This document shows, piece by piece, positions 1 to 7,569 of a DNA stretch of 35,360 nt. The position numbers were made by a program, and so were the translations under genes. This DNA is from Atopobium sp. GTDB taxonomy: Bacteria; Actinomycetota; Coriobacteriia; Coriobacteriales; Atopobiaceae. The notes below the pieces were generated by a model. That model ran no database searches and was not told where the DNA came from. It saw nothing but the letters and a program-made list of their open reading frames with translations. How positions within the stretch are numbered: position 1 is the first letter of the stretch; the number at the start of each line of letters is the position of its first letter. The stretch is taken from contig JAIJTS010000016.1 in assembly GCA_022732885.1 (NCBI GenBank), positions 1-35,360 on the forward strand, written 5' to 3'.

Positions 1-399
1 GCTATCTGCATTTTCTGGTGTTAATGAATCGTTAAGTGCTCCAGAGGTAAAACCTGCTTCGTCTATAGAATGACAAAGGATTACGTCTGTTACCGTTACT
101 TCAATTGTGCCAACCCATGGTAGATCAGCCCCAAAAGGAGTCTCAGCTGGATTACCTTCTTCTTGATCAAGTCCAGTTAGTTGTACAACATCGCCAATTT
201 TATAAGTTTCCGAGGCTTCGTTTTGTTTTTGCATAACTTGTTGCGCAAAGAGTTCTTGCTGAGCCTGTTTTTGGGCAAGACTATAAAAATAAAGTAGACC
301 TGCAATGGTGACACAAGCAATCAATAAGGCCAAAGCACAAGCTCCTTTTGGGAGCTTGTGCATTTTCAAGTTAAGGTCTTTAAAATCATGAGATAACAT
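1..399 (-). CDS. Membrane-anchored protein of unknown function, C-terminus cut by window edge
   Basis: The reading frame is open from the ATG at 399 down to base 1 (133 codons, no stop), so the C-terminus lies outside the window. Residues about 1-20 are basic and polar, 21-41 form one hydrophobic segment (ALALLIACVTIAGLLYFY), and a Gln-rich stretch follows (QKQAQQELFAQQVMQKQ). This suggests a single-pass protein with an extracellular C-terminal domain. The exposed part starts with YKIGDVVQL and contains VGTIEVTVTDVILCHSIDEAGF, a beta-rich pattern that faintly recalls DUF4352/DUF5027-type domains; I am not sure of that. The start lies 8 nt after the stop of the secreted-protein gene at 408-851, with an AGGA ribosome site, so the two are almost certainly co-transcribed. 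The pairing suggests a shared secreted or surface role. No function can be assigned. Confidence 0.7.
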   Translation of the reverse strand, partial: MLSHDFKDLNLKMHKLPKGACALALLIACVTIAGLLYFYSLAQKQAQQELFAQQVMQKQNEASETYKIGDVVQLTGLDQEEGNPAETPFGADLPWVGTIEVTVTDVILCHSIDEAGFTSGALNDSLTPENADS

Positions 400-407
400 T
401 GCTAGTC

Positions 408-851
408 CTAATTAACTTCGGTAAATCCGCCACGTGAGTCGGGGCTCCATGCTCCACTTACAACGCCGTTTCCGTCATTGCCCCAAGCTGTCATTCTTGC
501 ATAGCGCATACCAGCTTCATAAACATAGTTGTGAATATTAAAGTGACCTGTGTGACTAATGGTAGCGTGGTCATTTCTTGTTTTATTTACGTATCCGCTC
601 CACAGACTATAGGAACCGTCAATGTAAAAACGAACGCTACTAGGATCAATTCGATCAACTCTAATATAACTCATTGAGTTAGTATCTTTTGTGCGACCTG
701 GTGTTCCTTGAGTGTTGCTGCCGGAAAAGCGGTATTTGTAATTTGTGTCATTGTAATCATTGCTGTTAGCATAAGCAACATTCTGGACTGCTAAAATACA
801 AAGAAAAATAGACAAGACTGTAAATAGCTTTAAAACCTTTGGGCGATTCAT
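408..851 (-). CDS. Small secreted protein of unknown function
   Basis: This 147-residue protein has a clear Sec signal peptide: basic start MNRPKVLK, a hydrophobic core to about residue 22, and a VAYA-N cleavage site near residue 28. The mature part of about 119 residues is rich in Asn, Tyr, Ser and Gly, has no cysteine, and ends GAWSPDSRGGFTEVN. The start ATG has a strong AAGGAGG ribosome site (857-863, 5-nt spacing). The pattern of an N-terminal (N)DTNYKYRF block, a charged R-T-K-D-T segment and a C-terminal V-SGAW-like strand recalls small secreted proteins of Gram-positive bacteria found next to single-pass membrane proteins (DUF2712-like). That resemblance is from memory and weak. It lies just upstream of the membrane-anchored gene ending at base 1. 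A bacteriocin-like or surface-interaction role is possible but unproven. Confidence 0.7.
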   Translation of the reverse strand: MNRPKVLKLFTVLSIFLCILAVQNVAYANSNDYNDTNYKYRFSGSNTQGTPGRTKDTNSMSYIRVDRIDPSSVRFYIDGSYSLWSGYVNKTRNDHATISHTGHFNIHNYVYEAGMRYARMTAWGNDGNGVVSGAWSPDSRGGFTEVN

Positions 852-1267
852 AAACGCCTCCTTAGTTTTTAAGTTTGGTTAACCCCCATGATTAGACCTT
901 AACTTGTCATCATCATAAGTCTTGAAATGCAATACAAATTATTGATTCTGTGAACGGTATATTTTTATCGGTTAAAGTAATTTTGTTATTTTTGAAATTT
1001 GTTTAATAAAACTAAATTTATATGTATGTACAGATGATTGATGTTGATGTATTTAATTAAATATGAATTAACTCGTATTATTGAATTAAGCATCTATGTT
1101 GAATGATGGCGTTTGAAGTCAGGGTTACAGGTGCACCTAAAGTGGACATGTTATTTGGCGACAAAGAAATAAAAATATCAATCGTTTTGTATCCTAGACA
1201 GCTATGCGCTCTTTCCATTCTGTAGCAATTACATCAATTATGTGTGACTTACTTCTTTATAGACCCC
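852..1267. other. AT-rich intergenic stretch with decayed mobile DNA
   Basis: This 416-bp gap separates the secreted-protein gene (minus) from the 3' end of the LysR gene (minus). Bases about 940-1090 are markedly AT-rich compared with neighbouring genes. The promoter of the secreted-protein pair should lie here, but I could not identify a convincing -35/-10 pair. Apart from the transposase-tail remnant near 1078-1236, I see no intact gene, tRNA or strong hairpin. Confidence 0.6.
1078..1236 (-). pseudogene. Probable remnant of an IS3-type transposase C-terminus
   Basis: Read on the minus strand, this stretch encodes NCYRMERAHSCLGYKT followed by IDIF (ATG codon at 1218, stop at 1078). This closely follows the C-terminal end of IS3-family OrfB transposases, where the integrase domain typically finishes with a motif like YNxERPHSSLGYKTPxE. 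The frame upstream is interrupted (TGA a few codons before), and no DDE catalytic region or OrfA is present, so only a decayed tail remains. It lies in an AT-rich gap beside the two unknown membrane/secreted genes, which fits past mobile-element activity there. The match is short and recognised by eye, so a chance resemblance is possible. Confidence 0.4.
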
Positions 1268-2182
1268 TTACACCCACGTAACTGCCTGGCAGCAGCGCTT
1301 AAGTGCATCAATGTAGAGCTCACCAAAGGGCGAGAGGCTCTTCTCGTCATGGGTGACGTAGCCAACTTCCATGTAATCATCAACAGCTAGAGGAACTGCA
1401 ACAATGTTTGGTCCGTTGAGCTCCTCGTTAATAAGGCCGGTGCTGATGGTATAGCCGTTCAAGCCAATAATCAGGTTGAAGATAGTGGCGCGGTCTCGGA
1501 CCATGATGTCCTTATCGCGATCAAGCGTTGCCAGAAGCTCCTCGGAGAAATAGAACGCGTTGTGTTCACCCTGCTCGTAAGAAAGGCGAGGGTAGGGGGC
1601 AAGATCGTTGAGTGTTACCGACGGGCGCTTTGCCAGCGGGTTATCTTTTCCCACAAAGACGCTTGGCTTGCACTTAAACAATGGCGAGAAAACCAAGCCC
1701 TGGTCCTGCAGCGTTTTTCTAATAACGCGCTCGTTGAACGAGTTGAGGTAGAGAACGCCTACTTCACTTCTTAGCTTTGAGACGTCTTCAATAATCTCGT
1801 ACGTTTGCGTCTCTCTGATACGGAAGTCGTACTTTGAGCCGCCGTGCTCTTTAATCAGGTTGACAAAGGCCTCAACGGCAAAGGAATAGTGCTGGCAAGA
1901 AACGCAGAAGCGCTGCTTAGTGGGAGCGGTGCCCAGATAGCGCTCTTCAATAAGGTCAGTCTGCATGATAACTTGCCTGGCGTAACTCAAAAACTCCTCG
2001 CCATCCGCTGTAGGCTCAACACCCTTGCTGGTCCTATTAAAAAGGGAGATTCCCAGTTCGGCTTCAAGCTCTTTGACTGCGCTACTTAAGGTGGGCTGCG
2101 AGATAAAAAGCTGTTTAGCCGCAGCGTTAATAGTGCCCGCCTTAGCAATAGCAAGAACGTATTTGAGTTGAGTCAGAGTCAT
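1268..2182 (-). CDS. LysR-family transcriptional regulator
   Basis: This 304-residue protein has the standard LysR layout. Residues 1-60 form the winged helix-turn-helix (MTLTQLKYVLAIAKAGTINA, then AAKQLFISQPTLSSAVKELE, then LGISLFNR). A linker helix follows to about 90, and the remainder is the periplasmic-binding-protein-like effector domain. The length is typical for the family. The start ATG lies 33 nt after the pyrE stop with only a weak ribosome site, so it is probably translated from a pyrE-LysR transcript. LysR regulators usually control a divergent neighbour, but here the upstream gene points the same way, so the target is not evident. The effector is unknown. Control of pyrimidine or sulfur metabolism would be a guess. 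Confidence 0.93.
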   Translation of the reverse strand: MTLTQLKYVLAIAKAGTINAAAKQLFISQPTLSSAVKELEAELGISLFNRTSKGVEPTADGEEFLSYARQVIMQTDLIEERYLGTAPTKQRFCVSCQHYSFAVEAFVNLIKEHGGSKYDFRIRETQTYEIIEDVSKLRSEVGVLYLNSFNERVIRKTLQDQGLVFSPLFKCKPSVFVGKDNPLAKRPSVTLNDLAPYPRLSYEQGEHNAFYFSEELLATLDRDKDIMVRDRATIFNLIIGLNGYTISTGLINEELNGPNIVAVPLAVDDYMEVGYVTHDEKSLSPFGELYIDALKRCCQAVTWV

Positions 2183-2215
2183 AAGTCAGGTTTCTACGCA
2201 GAGGGTTTTCTGGCC

Positions 2216-2896
2216 TTATTTAACGCCATACTGCTGGTAGTAGGCATCAATAGCGCTCTTCAAGGTGTCGTCGATAATGACTTTGCCGTCAACCTCTTTG
2301 TTGTAGAGGGCCTCGGTAACCTCATCCATGGAGACAATGGCTGCGGTTGGCATGCCCCAGCGCTCGGAGACTTCCTGAAGAGCTGCAACTTTTCCGCCCT
2401 TGCCAACCTCCATGCGATTGAGCGAGACAATAAGGCCAACTACCTGGATGTTTGCAATAGAGGTAATCAGAGGATAGGTCTCTTCAATAGACTTGCCAGA
2501 AGTGGTGACGTCTTCAACCATGACCACTCTCTGTCCGTCTTTGAGCTCTGCTCCTAAAAGCATGCCCGCATCAGCGCCGTGATCCTTTGCTTCTTTTCTG
2601 TTGGAGCAGTACTGAACCTGTTTGCCATAGAGCTCATTGATTCCCATTGCAGTGATTACGGAAAGGGGAATGCCCTTGTAAGCAGGGCCAAAAACCACGT
2701 CAAAATCCAGGCCAAAGTTGTCGTGAATGGCGCGAGCGTAATAAAGACCCAGCTTATGGAGTTGCTCGCCAGTGACATAGGCGCCGGCGTTCATGAAGAA
2801 AGGAGATTTGCGACCACTCTTGAGCGTAAAATCGCCAAATGTAAGTACGTTGCTCTGGACCATAAACTCAATAAACTCGCGCTTGTAGTCTTCCAT
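2216..2896 (-). CDS. pyrE: Orotate phosphoribosyltransferase
   Basis: The enzyme transfers the phosphoribosyl group of PRPP to orotate, giving OMP in cytosolic de novo pyrimidine synthesis. The PRPP-binding signature VVMVEDVTTSGKS lies at residues about 124-136, with the loop residues SNRKEAKDHG near 98-107 and the orotate-contact region FTLKSGRKSPFF near 23-34. I chose the start at 2896 (226 residues, MEDYKREF...) because it has an AAAGGAG ribosome site at proper spacing. A further 20 in-frame codons upstream (to 2956) have no ribosome site and resemble leader sequence. The gene diverges from asnS across about 280 bp and is followed 33 nt later by a LysR regulator. Other pyrimidine genes are not adjacent. 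Confidence 0.95.
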   Translation of the reverse strand: MEDYKREFIEFMVQSNVLTFGDFTLKSGRKSPFFMNAGAYVTGEQLHKLGLYYARAIHDNFGLDFDVVFGPAYKGIPLSVITAMGINELYGKQVQYCSNRKEAKDHGADAGMLLGAELKDGQRVVMVEDVTTSGKSIEETYPLITSIANIQVVGLIVSLNRMEVGKGGKVAALQEVSERWGMPTAAIVSMDEVTEALYNKEVDGKVIIDDTLKSAIDAYYQQYGVK

Positions 2897-3110
2897 GGTT
2901 TCTCCTTTAGCAGGCCTTTTAAGGTGGCGGCGATTTGCAGGCACGTTCCACTGCACTAGTTTAGCCGAATTGCAGATATGTGTTTTAGGGCGCGCTGTTT
3001 TATGGCGCGTTGCCCTGGCTGTGTGAGATTAACGTAAATACCGCCAGATATATAAAAGTGAGCGTTTGCCATGTGGTTATGCGGTATTCTAAATAGATGT
3101 TTGTTCATCT
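2897..3110. promoter_or_regulatory. Divergent pyrE/asnS promoter region
   Basis: This gap lies between divergent start regions and must hold both promoters. On the plus strand a weak candidate is TTGCCA (3066-3071) with TAAATA (3090-3095), spacer 18, ahead of asnS. On the minus strand I see no clear pair for pyrE. GC-rich words GGGCGCGC (about 2988) and GGCGCGTTGCCC (about 3004) can pair imperfectly. No T-box sequence (AGGGTGGTACCGCG type) was seen. Confidence 0.35.
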
Positions 3111-3150
3111 CGCAGGATAGACCTGCAGAGCGCAGGAAAAACCTGCAGAG
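3111..3150 (+). repeat. Two tandem 20-bp hairpin units in the asnS leader
   Basis: Unit 1 (3111-3130) is CGCAGGATAGACCTGCAGAG and unit 2 (3131-3150) is CGCAGGAAAAACCTGCAGAG, an exact tandem repeat apart from two bases. Each unit holds an inverted repeat GCAGG-5 nt-CCTGC, and the two mismatches both fall in the loop. The second unit ends 11 nt before the asnS ribosome site GGAGGG (3161-3166). Stem conservation with loop change suggests a structured RNA or a repeated protein-binding site controlling asnS. Confidence 0.7.
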
Positions 3151-3173
3151 TGAGTTACAAGGAGGGCATGCCC

Positions 3174-4577
3174 GTGGAGCGCATCACGATTTCTGCATTG
3201 TACGCAGATGCAGAGCAACTTGGTGGCCAAAAAGTTACCGTGGCCGGCTGGGTACGTTCAGTAAGGGATATGAAGAATTTTGGCTTTGTCACACTTAATG
3301 ACGGTAGCTGCTTCAAAGACCTACAGGTTGTAATGAATCGTGAGAACCTTGGCAATTACGAGGAGGTTGCTTCCTGTGGCGTTGGCGCTGCTCTGATTAT
3401 TGAGGGCGTCCTTGAGCTTACTCCTGATCGCCCACAGCCTATTGAGCTGCAGGCACAGACCATTGTGATTGAGGGAGCTTCCAGCCCTGAGTATCCAATG
3501 CAGAAGAAGCGTCAGTCTCTTGAGTATCTTCGTACGCAGCAGCACCTTCGTCCTCGCACCAACATGTTCCGTGCGGTCTTTCGCATCCGTTCTGTGGCAG
3601 CTTTTGCTATCCATCAGTTCTTCCAGAATCGCGGCTTTGTCTACGTGAACACCCCAATCATCACCGCATCTGATGCTGAGGGTGCAGGCGAGATGTTCCG
3701 TGTTACCACACTTGATTTAAACAACGTTCCACGTACCGAGAAGGGCGATGTTGACTTTTCAAAGGACTTCTTTGGTCAGTCTTCTCACCTTACTGTTTCT
3801 GGTCAGCTTCAGGCAGAGAACTTTGCTATGGCCTTTGGTGACGTATACACCTTTGGTCCAACGTTTCGCGCAGAAAACTCCAATACACGTCGCCACGCTG
3901 CAGAGTTTTGGATGATTGAACCAGAGATGGCTTTCTGTGACCTTGCACAGGATATGGATGTTGCAGAAGAGATGCTTCGTTACGTTATTGCATACGTGCT
4001 TGAGCATTGTCCAGATGAGCTTGAGATGCTCAATAAGTTTGTGGATAAGGGCCTGCTTGAGCGCCTGAACCATGTTGCAACTTCTCAGTTCTCTCGCGTT
4101 TCTTACACCGAGGCTATTGAGATTTTGCAGGAGGCAGTAAAGGCTGGTCAGAAGTTTGAATACCCTGTTGAGTGGGGTATTGACCTTCAGACTGAGCACG
4201 AGCGTTACCTTACCGAGCAGCATTTTGGAAAGCCAATCTTTGTTACTGATTACCCAGCAGAAATTAAGGCCTTCTATATGCGCCTTAACGATGACGGCAA
4301 GACTGTTGCCGCAGCTGACTGCCTTGTTCCAGGCATTGGTGAGATTATTGGTGGCTCACAGCGAGAAGACCGTCTTGAGCTTCTGGAGAAGCGCATTGTT
4401 GAGCTTGGCATGAACCCCGACGATTACAAGTATTACTTGGATCTTCGTCGTTACGGCTCTTGCACACACTCTGGCTTTGGTCTTGGCTTTGAGCGCCTTG
4501 TTATGTACCTTACCGGCGTAGATAACATCCGCGATGTTATTCCTCATCCTCGTACCGTTGGTAATGCTGACTTTTAA
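3174..4577 (+). CDS. asnS: Asparaginyl-tRNA synthetase
   Basis: A class IIb aminoacyl-tRNA synthetase that charges tRNA-Asn in the cytosol. It has an N-terminal OB-fold anticodon-binding domain (KVTVAGWVRSVRDMKNFGFV) and a catalytic domain. Motif 2 is FGPTFRAENSNTRRHAAEFW and motif 3 is GFGLGFERLVMYLTG near the C-terminus. The IEPEMAF segment matches AsnRS rather than AspRS. I prefer the GTG at 3174 (467 residues) because GGAGGG at 3161-3166 is spaced 7 nt from it. The ATG at 3168 would be only 1-2 nt from that site, and the frame is also open to a GTG at 3150. The leader carries two tandem hairpins, so expression may be regulated. Having AsnRS implies direct charging of Asn rather than sole reliance on transamidation. 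Confidence 0.96.
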   Translation: MERITISALYADAEQLGGQKVTVAGWVRSVRDMKNFGFVTLNDGSCFKDLQVVMNRENLGNYEEVASCGVGAALIIEGVLELTPDRPQPIELQAQTIVIEGASSPEYPMQKKRQSLEYLRTQQHLRPRTNMFRAVFRIRSVAAFAIHQFFQNRGFVYVNTPIITASDAEGAGEMFRVTTLDLNNVPRTEKGDVDFSKDFFGQSSHLTVSGQLQAENFAMAFGDVYTFGPTFRAENSNTRRHAAEFWMIEPEMAFCDLAQDMDVAEEMLRYVIAYVLEHCPDELEMLNKFVDKGLLERLNHVATSQFSRVSYTEAIEILQEAVKAGQKFEYPVEWGIDLQTEHERYLTEQHFGKPIFVTDYPAEIKAFYMRLNDDGKTVAAADCLVPGIGEIIGGSQREDRLELLEKRIVELGMNPDDYKYYLDLRRYGSCTHSGFGLGFERLVMYLTGVDNIRDVIPHPRTVGNADF

Positions 4578-4851
4578 GCTTGCAGGTAAAAGGTGGCATA
4601 AGAGAGCGTAGCTAACATGTTTATCTTGCTACTATAGGTATCTAGCTTTATCGCTTAGATTTTGTGTGCAGAGAATGCATAACCGTAATGCAAAAACTGC
4701 ATGGCAGAGATGCTAGATAAAAAGTTTTTCTCGCCATATACCGATATATGAGCCCGTTGGCAGTAAAAAATAGGACGTTCGAGCAAAATTGCGTGGACGT
4801 CCTATTACGCTTTTAGAAGCAATTTTCTGCAGATTACCAGCGGAGGAAAAC
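4578..4851. other. Intergenic region asnS to SixA-CHAD
   Basis: This 274-bp gap contains no gene that I can support. It holds a TTCTCGCC word (4728-4735, minus-strand copy of the window-wide GGCGAGAA motif), an overlapping small palindrome CATATA-CCGA-TATATG (4735-4750), and a longer inverted repeat at 4769-4806 listed separately. A promoter for the downstream gene must be here but was not identified with confidence. Confidence 0.5.
4769..4806 (+). terminator. Inverted repeat, possible asnS terminator or operator
   Basis: AATAGGACGT (4769-4778) and ACGTCCTATT (4797-4806) are perfect 10-bp arms around an 18-nt loop. The loop itself contains GCAA-AA-TTGC. A short run of four T follows at 4811. 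The loop is long and the T-run weak for an intrinsic terminator, and it sits just 46 nt ahead of the next start codon, so a regulatory site for that gene is equally possible. Confidence 0.4.
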
Positions 4852-6192
4852 ATGATAAAGACTTTGGTTCTTGTGCGACATGGTGTATCCGAACACAGTT
4901 CTGAAGACATGAGACGAGAGCTTACACCTGCTGGACAAAGGGCTCTTTCAGCTCATTATCCTTGTATTTTTGGTTTGTTAGGATCAGAGAGTGAAGAGGC
5001 TGAAATTTGGACAAGCCCTGCTTTTCGTGCACTTGAGACTGCTGAGATTGTGGCAGAGGCATTGGATGCAGAAGGTCTAGAGATTCATGACTCTCTTTAC
5101 AATCAAGATCTTCCTACGCTACAGACAGAGCTTGAGCATGATGATGCTGAGACGCTGATTCTTGTTGGTCATGCTCCATTTTTGGGCTATATTGCAAAGG
5201 CGCTTCTGGGATATGAACTTCCTCTGACAAAGGGAGCTGTATGTGCAATTGATGTACGCGGCTCGCTTGGCCATCAGCATGAGTGCGTCTGGAAGCAACT
5301 TGGAGATGTTCGTGAGCCTCACGGTAAGCTTCTCTGGCTGGTGAGCGGTCCTTCCACCCAGCCGTGGGAGACGCTTGATGCTCTAGATAAGGCATGCGCT
5401 CAAGCAGCAAGCAATTTGGAAGATGCGTATGCAGAGTTTCGCGCTCATCCAGAAGACCCAGCGGTAATTGCAGCATTTAGGTTTGCCCTTAGAGGAACTC
5501 AGCTGCTTACCAAGTTTTTCTCGCCCCTTTTGAACGAAAAGTCCGTTGAGGTGACTGAGCCTGTTTATAGGTTGATACTTGGTGCAACTACGCGCCTTCG
5601 TGAAATTGATGGTTTTTCTGACACCGTTACAGATTTGATACAGTCTGGAGTGCTTTCTCAAAACTCTAAGCTGCTCTGCGCCGTCCAATCAGCTCGCAAA
5701 GATGAGTGCGTAAGAGTTAGCGAGATTTTGCGCAAGAAGGCAGTTCGTCGTAGTTTGCGCTCTGCTCTGGATGAGCTTTTTGAGCCTGTTTGGTCAGATG
5801 CTATTTTGCAGAACGGTCTTTTGTTTGAAGATATCAGCAGTCGCTTTGATTGCATGCTTGAAACTATTGATACCCGTCTGTTTGGCTTGGATATGACCAG
5901 CTTTTCTGAGGTACATCGTGTAAGGCGAGAAGTTCGTGAGGTTGAGCACATTTTGTTCCACCTTGGTGACATGCTGGGTAAAAAATGTGCAAATTATACT
6001 CAGATTATGCATGATATTGATCTGGAGCTTAGCGCTGCTTGCACAGCTCAGCGTAATATTTCTTTAGTTGAAGAGTGGAAAGGTTCTCTAAATTTTAGAG
6101 ATGTTACTTCAGACCTCACAATTGTTTCAGAACATGAAAAAGTTTTAATAGAATGTGTCATTAAGGGTAGGGAGACTAGTATCCTTAAGTAA
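4852..6192 (+). CDS. SixA-type histidine phosphatase fused to a CHAD domain
   Basis: This 446-residue protein joins two domains. Residues 1 to about 165 form a histidine-phosphatase fold: LVLVRHG with catalytic H10 in the RHG motif, SPAFRALETAEIVAEAL (55-70), and LVGHAPFL with the second active-site histidine H107. Residues about 175-400 resemble a CHAD domain, the alpha-helical, basic, conserved-histidine module that binds inorganic polyphosphate. The first half shows FRFALRGTQLLTKFFSPLL (209-227) and the second VHRVRREVREVEHILFHLG (354-372). The start is the ATG at 4852, behind GGAGG at 4842-4846; an upstream in-frame extension has no ribosome site. SixA proteins remove phosphate from histidine-phosphorylated proteins. 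The fusion suggests a phosphatase localised to, or controlled by, polyphosphate. It stands alone between asnS and metY. Confidence 0.87.
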   Translation: MIKTLVLVRHGVSEHSSEDMRRELTPAGQRALSAHYPCIFGLLGSESEEAEIWTSPAFRALETAEIVAEALDAEGLEIHDSLYNQDLPTLQTELEHDDAETLILVGHAPFLGYIAKALLGYELPLTKGAVCAIDVRGSLGHQHECVWKQLGDVREPHGKLLWLVSGPSTQPWETLDALDKACAQAASNLEDAYAEFRAHPEDPAVIAAFRFALRGTQLLTKFFSPLLNEKSVEVTEPVYRLILGATTRLREIDGFSDTVTDLIQSGVLSQNSKLLCAVQSARKDECVRVSEILRKKAVRRSLRSALDELFEPVWSDAILQNGLLFEDISSRFDCMLETIDTRLFGLDMTSFSEVHRVRREVREVEHILFHLGDMLGKKCANYTQIMHDIDLELSAACTAQRNISLVEEWKGSLNFRDVTSDLTIVSEHEKVLIECVIKGRETSILK

Positions 6193-6261
6193 TCACATAG
6201 TCCACGTTTGGAGCGCATTGATGTTTGCGCGGCGTGGATAATGATTATGAGGGAGGATGCT

Positions 6262-7542
6262 ATGTCTGAGAGCATCGAGACTTGCTGTGTACAAGGCGGT
6301 TATCAGCCTGGTTGTGGTGAGCCTAGGCAAGTGCCTATCATTCAATCAACCACGTTCAAATATGACGAGTCGATGCAGCTTGGAGAGTTGTTCGACCTCA
6401 AAGCTGCTGGCTATTTCTATTCTCGCGTTCAAAATCCAACGCTGGATAACGTAGCCTCAAAGATTTGTGCTCTTGAAGGTGGAGCTGCTGCTATGCTGAC
6501 GTCTTCTGGTCAAGCAGCAAACTTCTTTGCCGTCTTTAATATTGCTGAGGCTGGAGATCACTTTATTGCGCTTTCCACTATTTATGGCGGCACCTTTAAC
6601 CTGTTTGCTATCACCCTTAAGAAGATGGGTGTGGAGTGCACGTTTATCTCGCCAGATGCAACTGACGAGGAGATTAACGCGGCATTCAGGCCAAATACCA
6701 AGTGTATCTTTGGTGAGACCGTTGCTAATCCTGCGCTGGTTGTCCTTGATATTGAGCGCTGGGCAAAGGCTGCTCATGACCACGGCGTGCCTCTGATTAT
6801 TGATAATACGTTTGCTACACCTGTGAACTGCCGTCCTCTTGAGTGGGGAGCAGATATTGTGACTCATTCCACTACTAAGTACATGGACGGTCACGGCGCT
6901 GCTGTTGGCGGTGCTATTGTTGATGGCGGCAATTTTGACTGGGCTGCTCATGCGGATAAGTTCCCAGGTCTGACTCAGCCTGATCCTTCGTACCATAACC
7001 TTGTCTATGCAGATACGTTTGGTAAGGGTGGCGCATTTATTACTAAGGCTACTGTCCAGCTTATGCGTGACTTTGGTTCCATTCAGTCGCCCCAGAGCGC
7101 GTTTTATCTCAACCTTGGTCTTGAGTCTCTGCACGTTCGTATGGCTCAGCATTGCAAGAATGGTCAGGCAGTTGCCGAGGCACTTGCAAACAGCCCTAAG
7201 GTTACACACGTAAGCTACCCAGGTCTTCCAGGTGATAAGTACTATGAGCTTGCTCAGAAGTACCTTCCAAACGGTTCTTGTGGCGTAGTTGCTGTAGAAG
7301 TTGCTGGCGGTCGCGAGGCTGCCGAGAAGTTCTTGGGCAACCTTAAGGTCTTCTCCATTGCAACACACGTTGCAGATGCTCGTTCTTGTTGTTTGCACCC
7401 AGCTTCTTCAACACATCGTCAGCTTACAGACGAGGAGCTTGTAGCGGCAGGTATTACCCCAGGTACCGTACGTTTGAGCTGCGGCATTGAGGGAACCGAG
7501 GACCTTGTTAATGACGTCAAGCAGGCACTTGCTGCACTGTAG
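6262..7542 (+). CDS. metY: O-acetylhomoserine sulfhydrylase (PLP enzyme)
   Basis: This 426-residue Cys/Met-metabolism PLP enzyme most likely uses O-acetyl-L-homoserine plus sulfide to make homocysteine for methionine. The Schiff-base lysine is K206 in HSTTKYMDGHG, the aspartate binding the PLP ring is in LIIDNTFATP (about 179-187), and YSRVQNPT (53-60) is the phosphate/substrate loop of this family. The long TTFKYDE and IYGGTFNLFAITL features fit the O-acetylhomoserine branch better than cystathionine gamma-synthase. I chose the ATG at 6262, with GGGAGG at 6251-6256; the frame stays open upstream to 6208 without a ribosome site. It begins 69 nt after the SixA-CHAD stop, too short for a SAM riboswitch, and ends in a very strong hairpin terminator. 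Confidence 0.93.
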   Translation: MSESIETCCVQGGYQPGCGEPRQVPIIQSTTFKYDESMQLGELFDLKAAGYFYSRVQNPTLDNVASKICALEGGAAAMLTSSGQAANFFAVFNIAEAGDHFIALSTIYGGTFNLFAITLKKMGVECTFISPDATDEEINAAFRPNTKCIFGETVANPALVVLDIERWAKAAHDHGVPLIIDNTFATPVNCRPLEWGADIVTHSTTKYMDGHGAAVGGAIVDGGNFDWAAHADKFPGLTQPDPSYHNLVYADTFGKGGAFITKATVQLMRDFGSIQSPQSAFYLNLGLESLHVRMAQHCKNGQAVAEALANSPKVTHVSYPGLPGDKYYELAQKYLPNGSCGVVAVEVAGGREAAEKFLGNLKVFSIATHVADARSCCLHPASSTHRQLTDEELVAAGITPGTVRLSCGIEGTEDLVNDVKQALAAL

Positions 7543-7569
7543 TTAGACGCTCTATAACGGTTCATTCGT

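Noticed and set aside
408..851. Lactococcin 972-type bacteriocin
   Set aside because: Signal peptide and size fit, but the typical motif pattern of that family is not seen and the neighbour is not a multi-helix immunity protein.
2960..3173. Possible T-box leader before asnS
   Set aside because: The conserved T-box sequence and an adjacent terminator are absent; only the two tandem hairpins are present.
6193..6261. Possible SAM riboswitch before metY
   Set aside because: Only 69 nt separate it from the upstream stop and no S-box features are visible.
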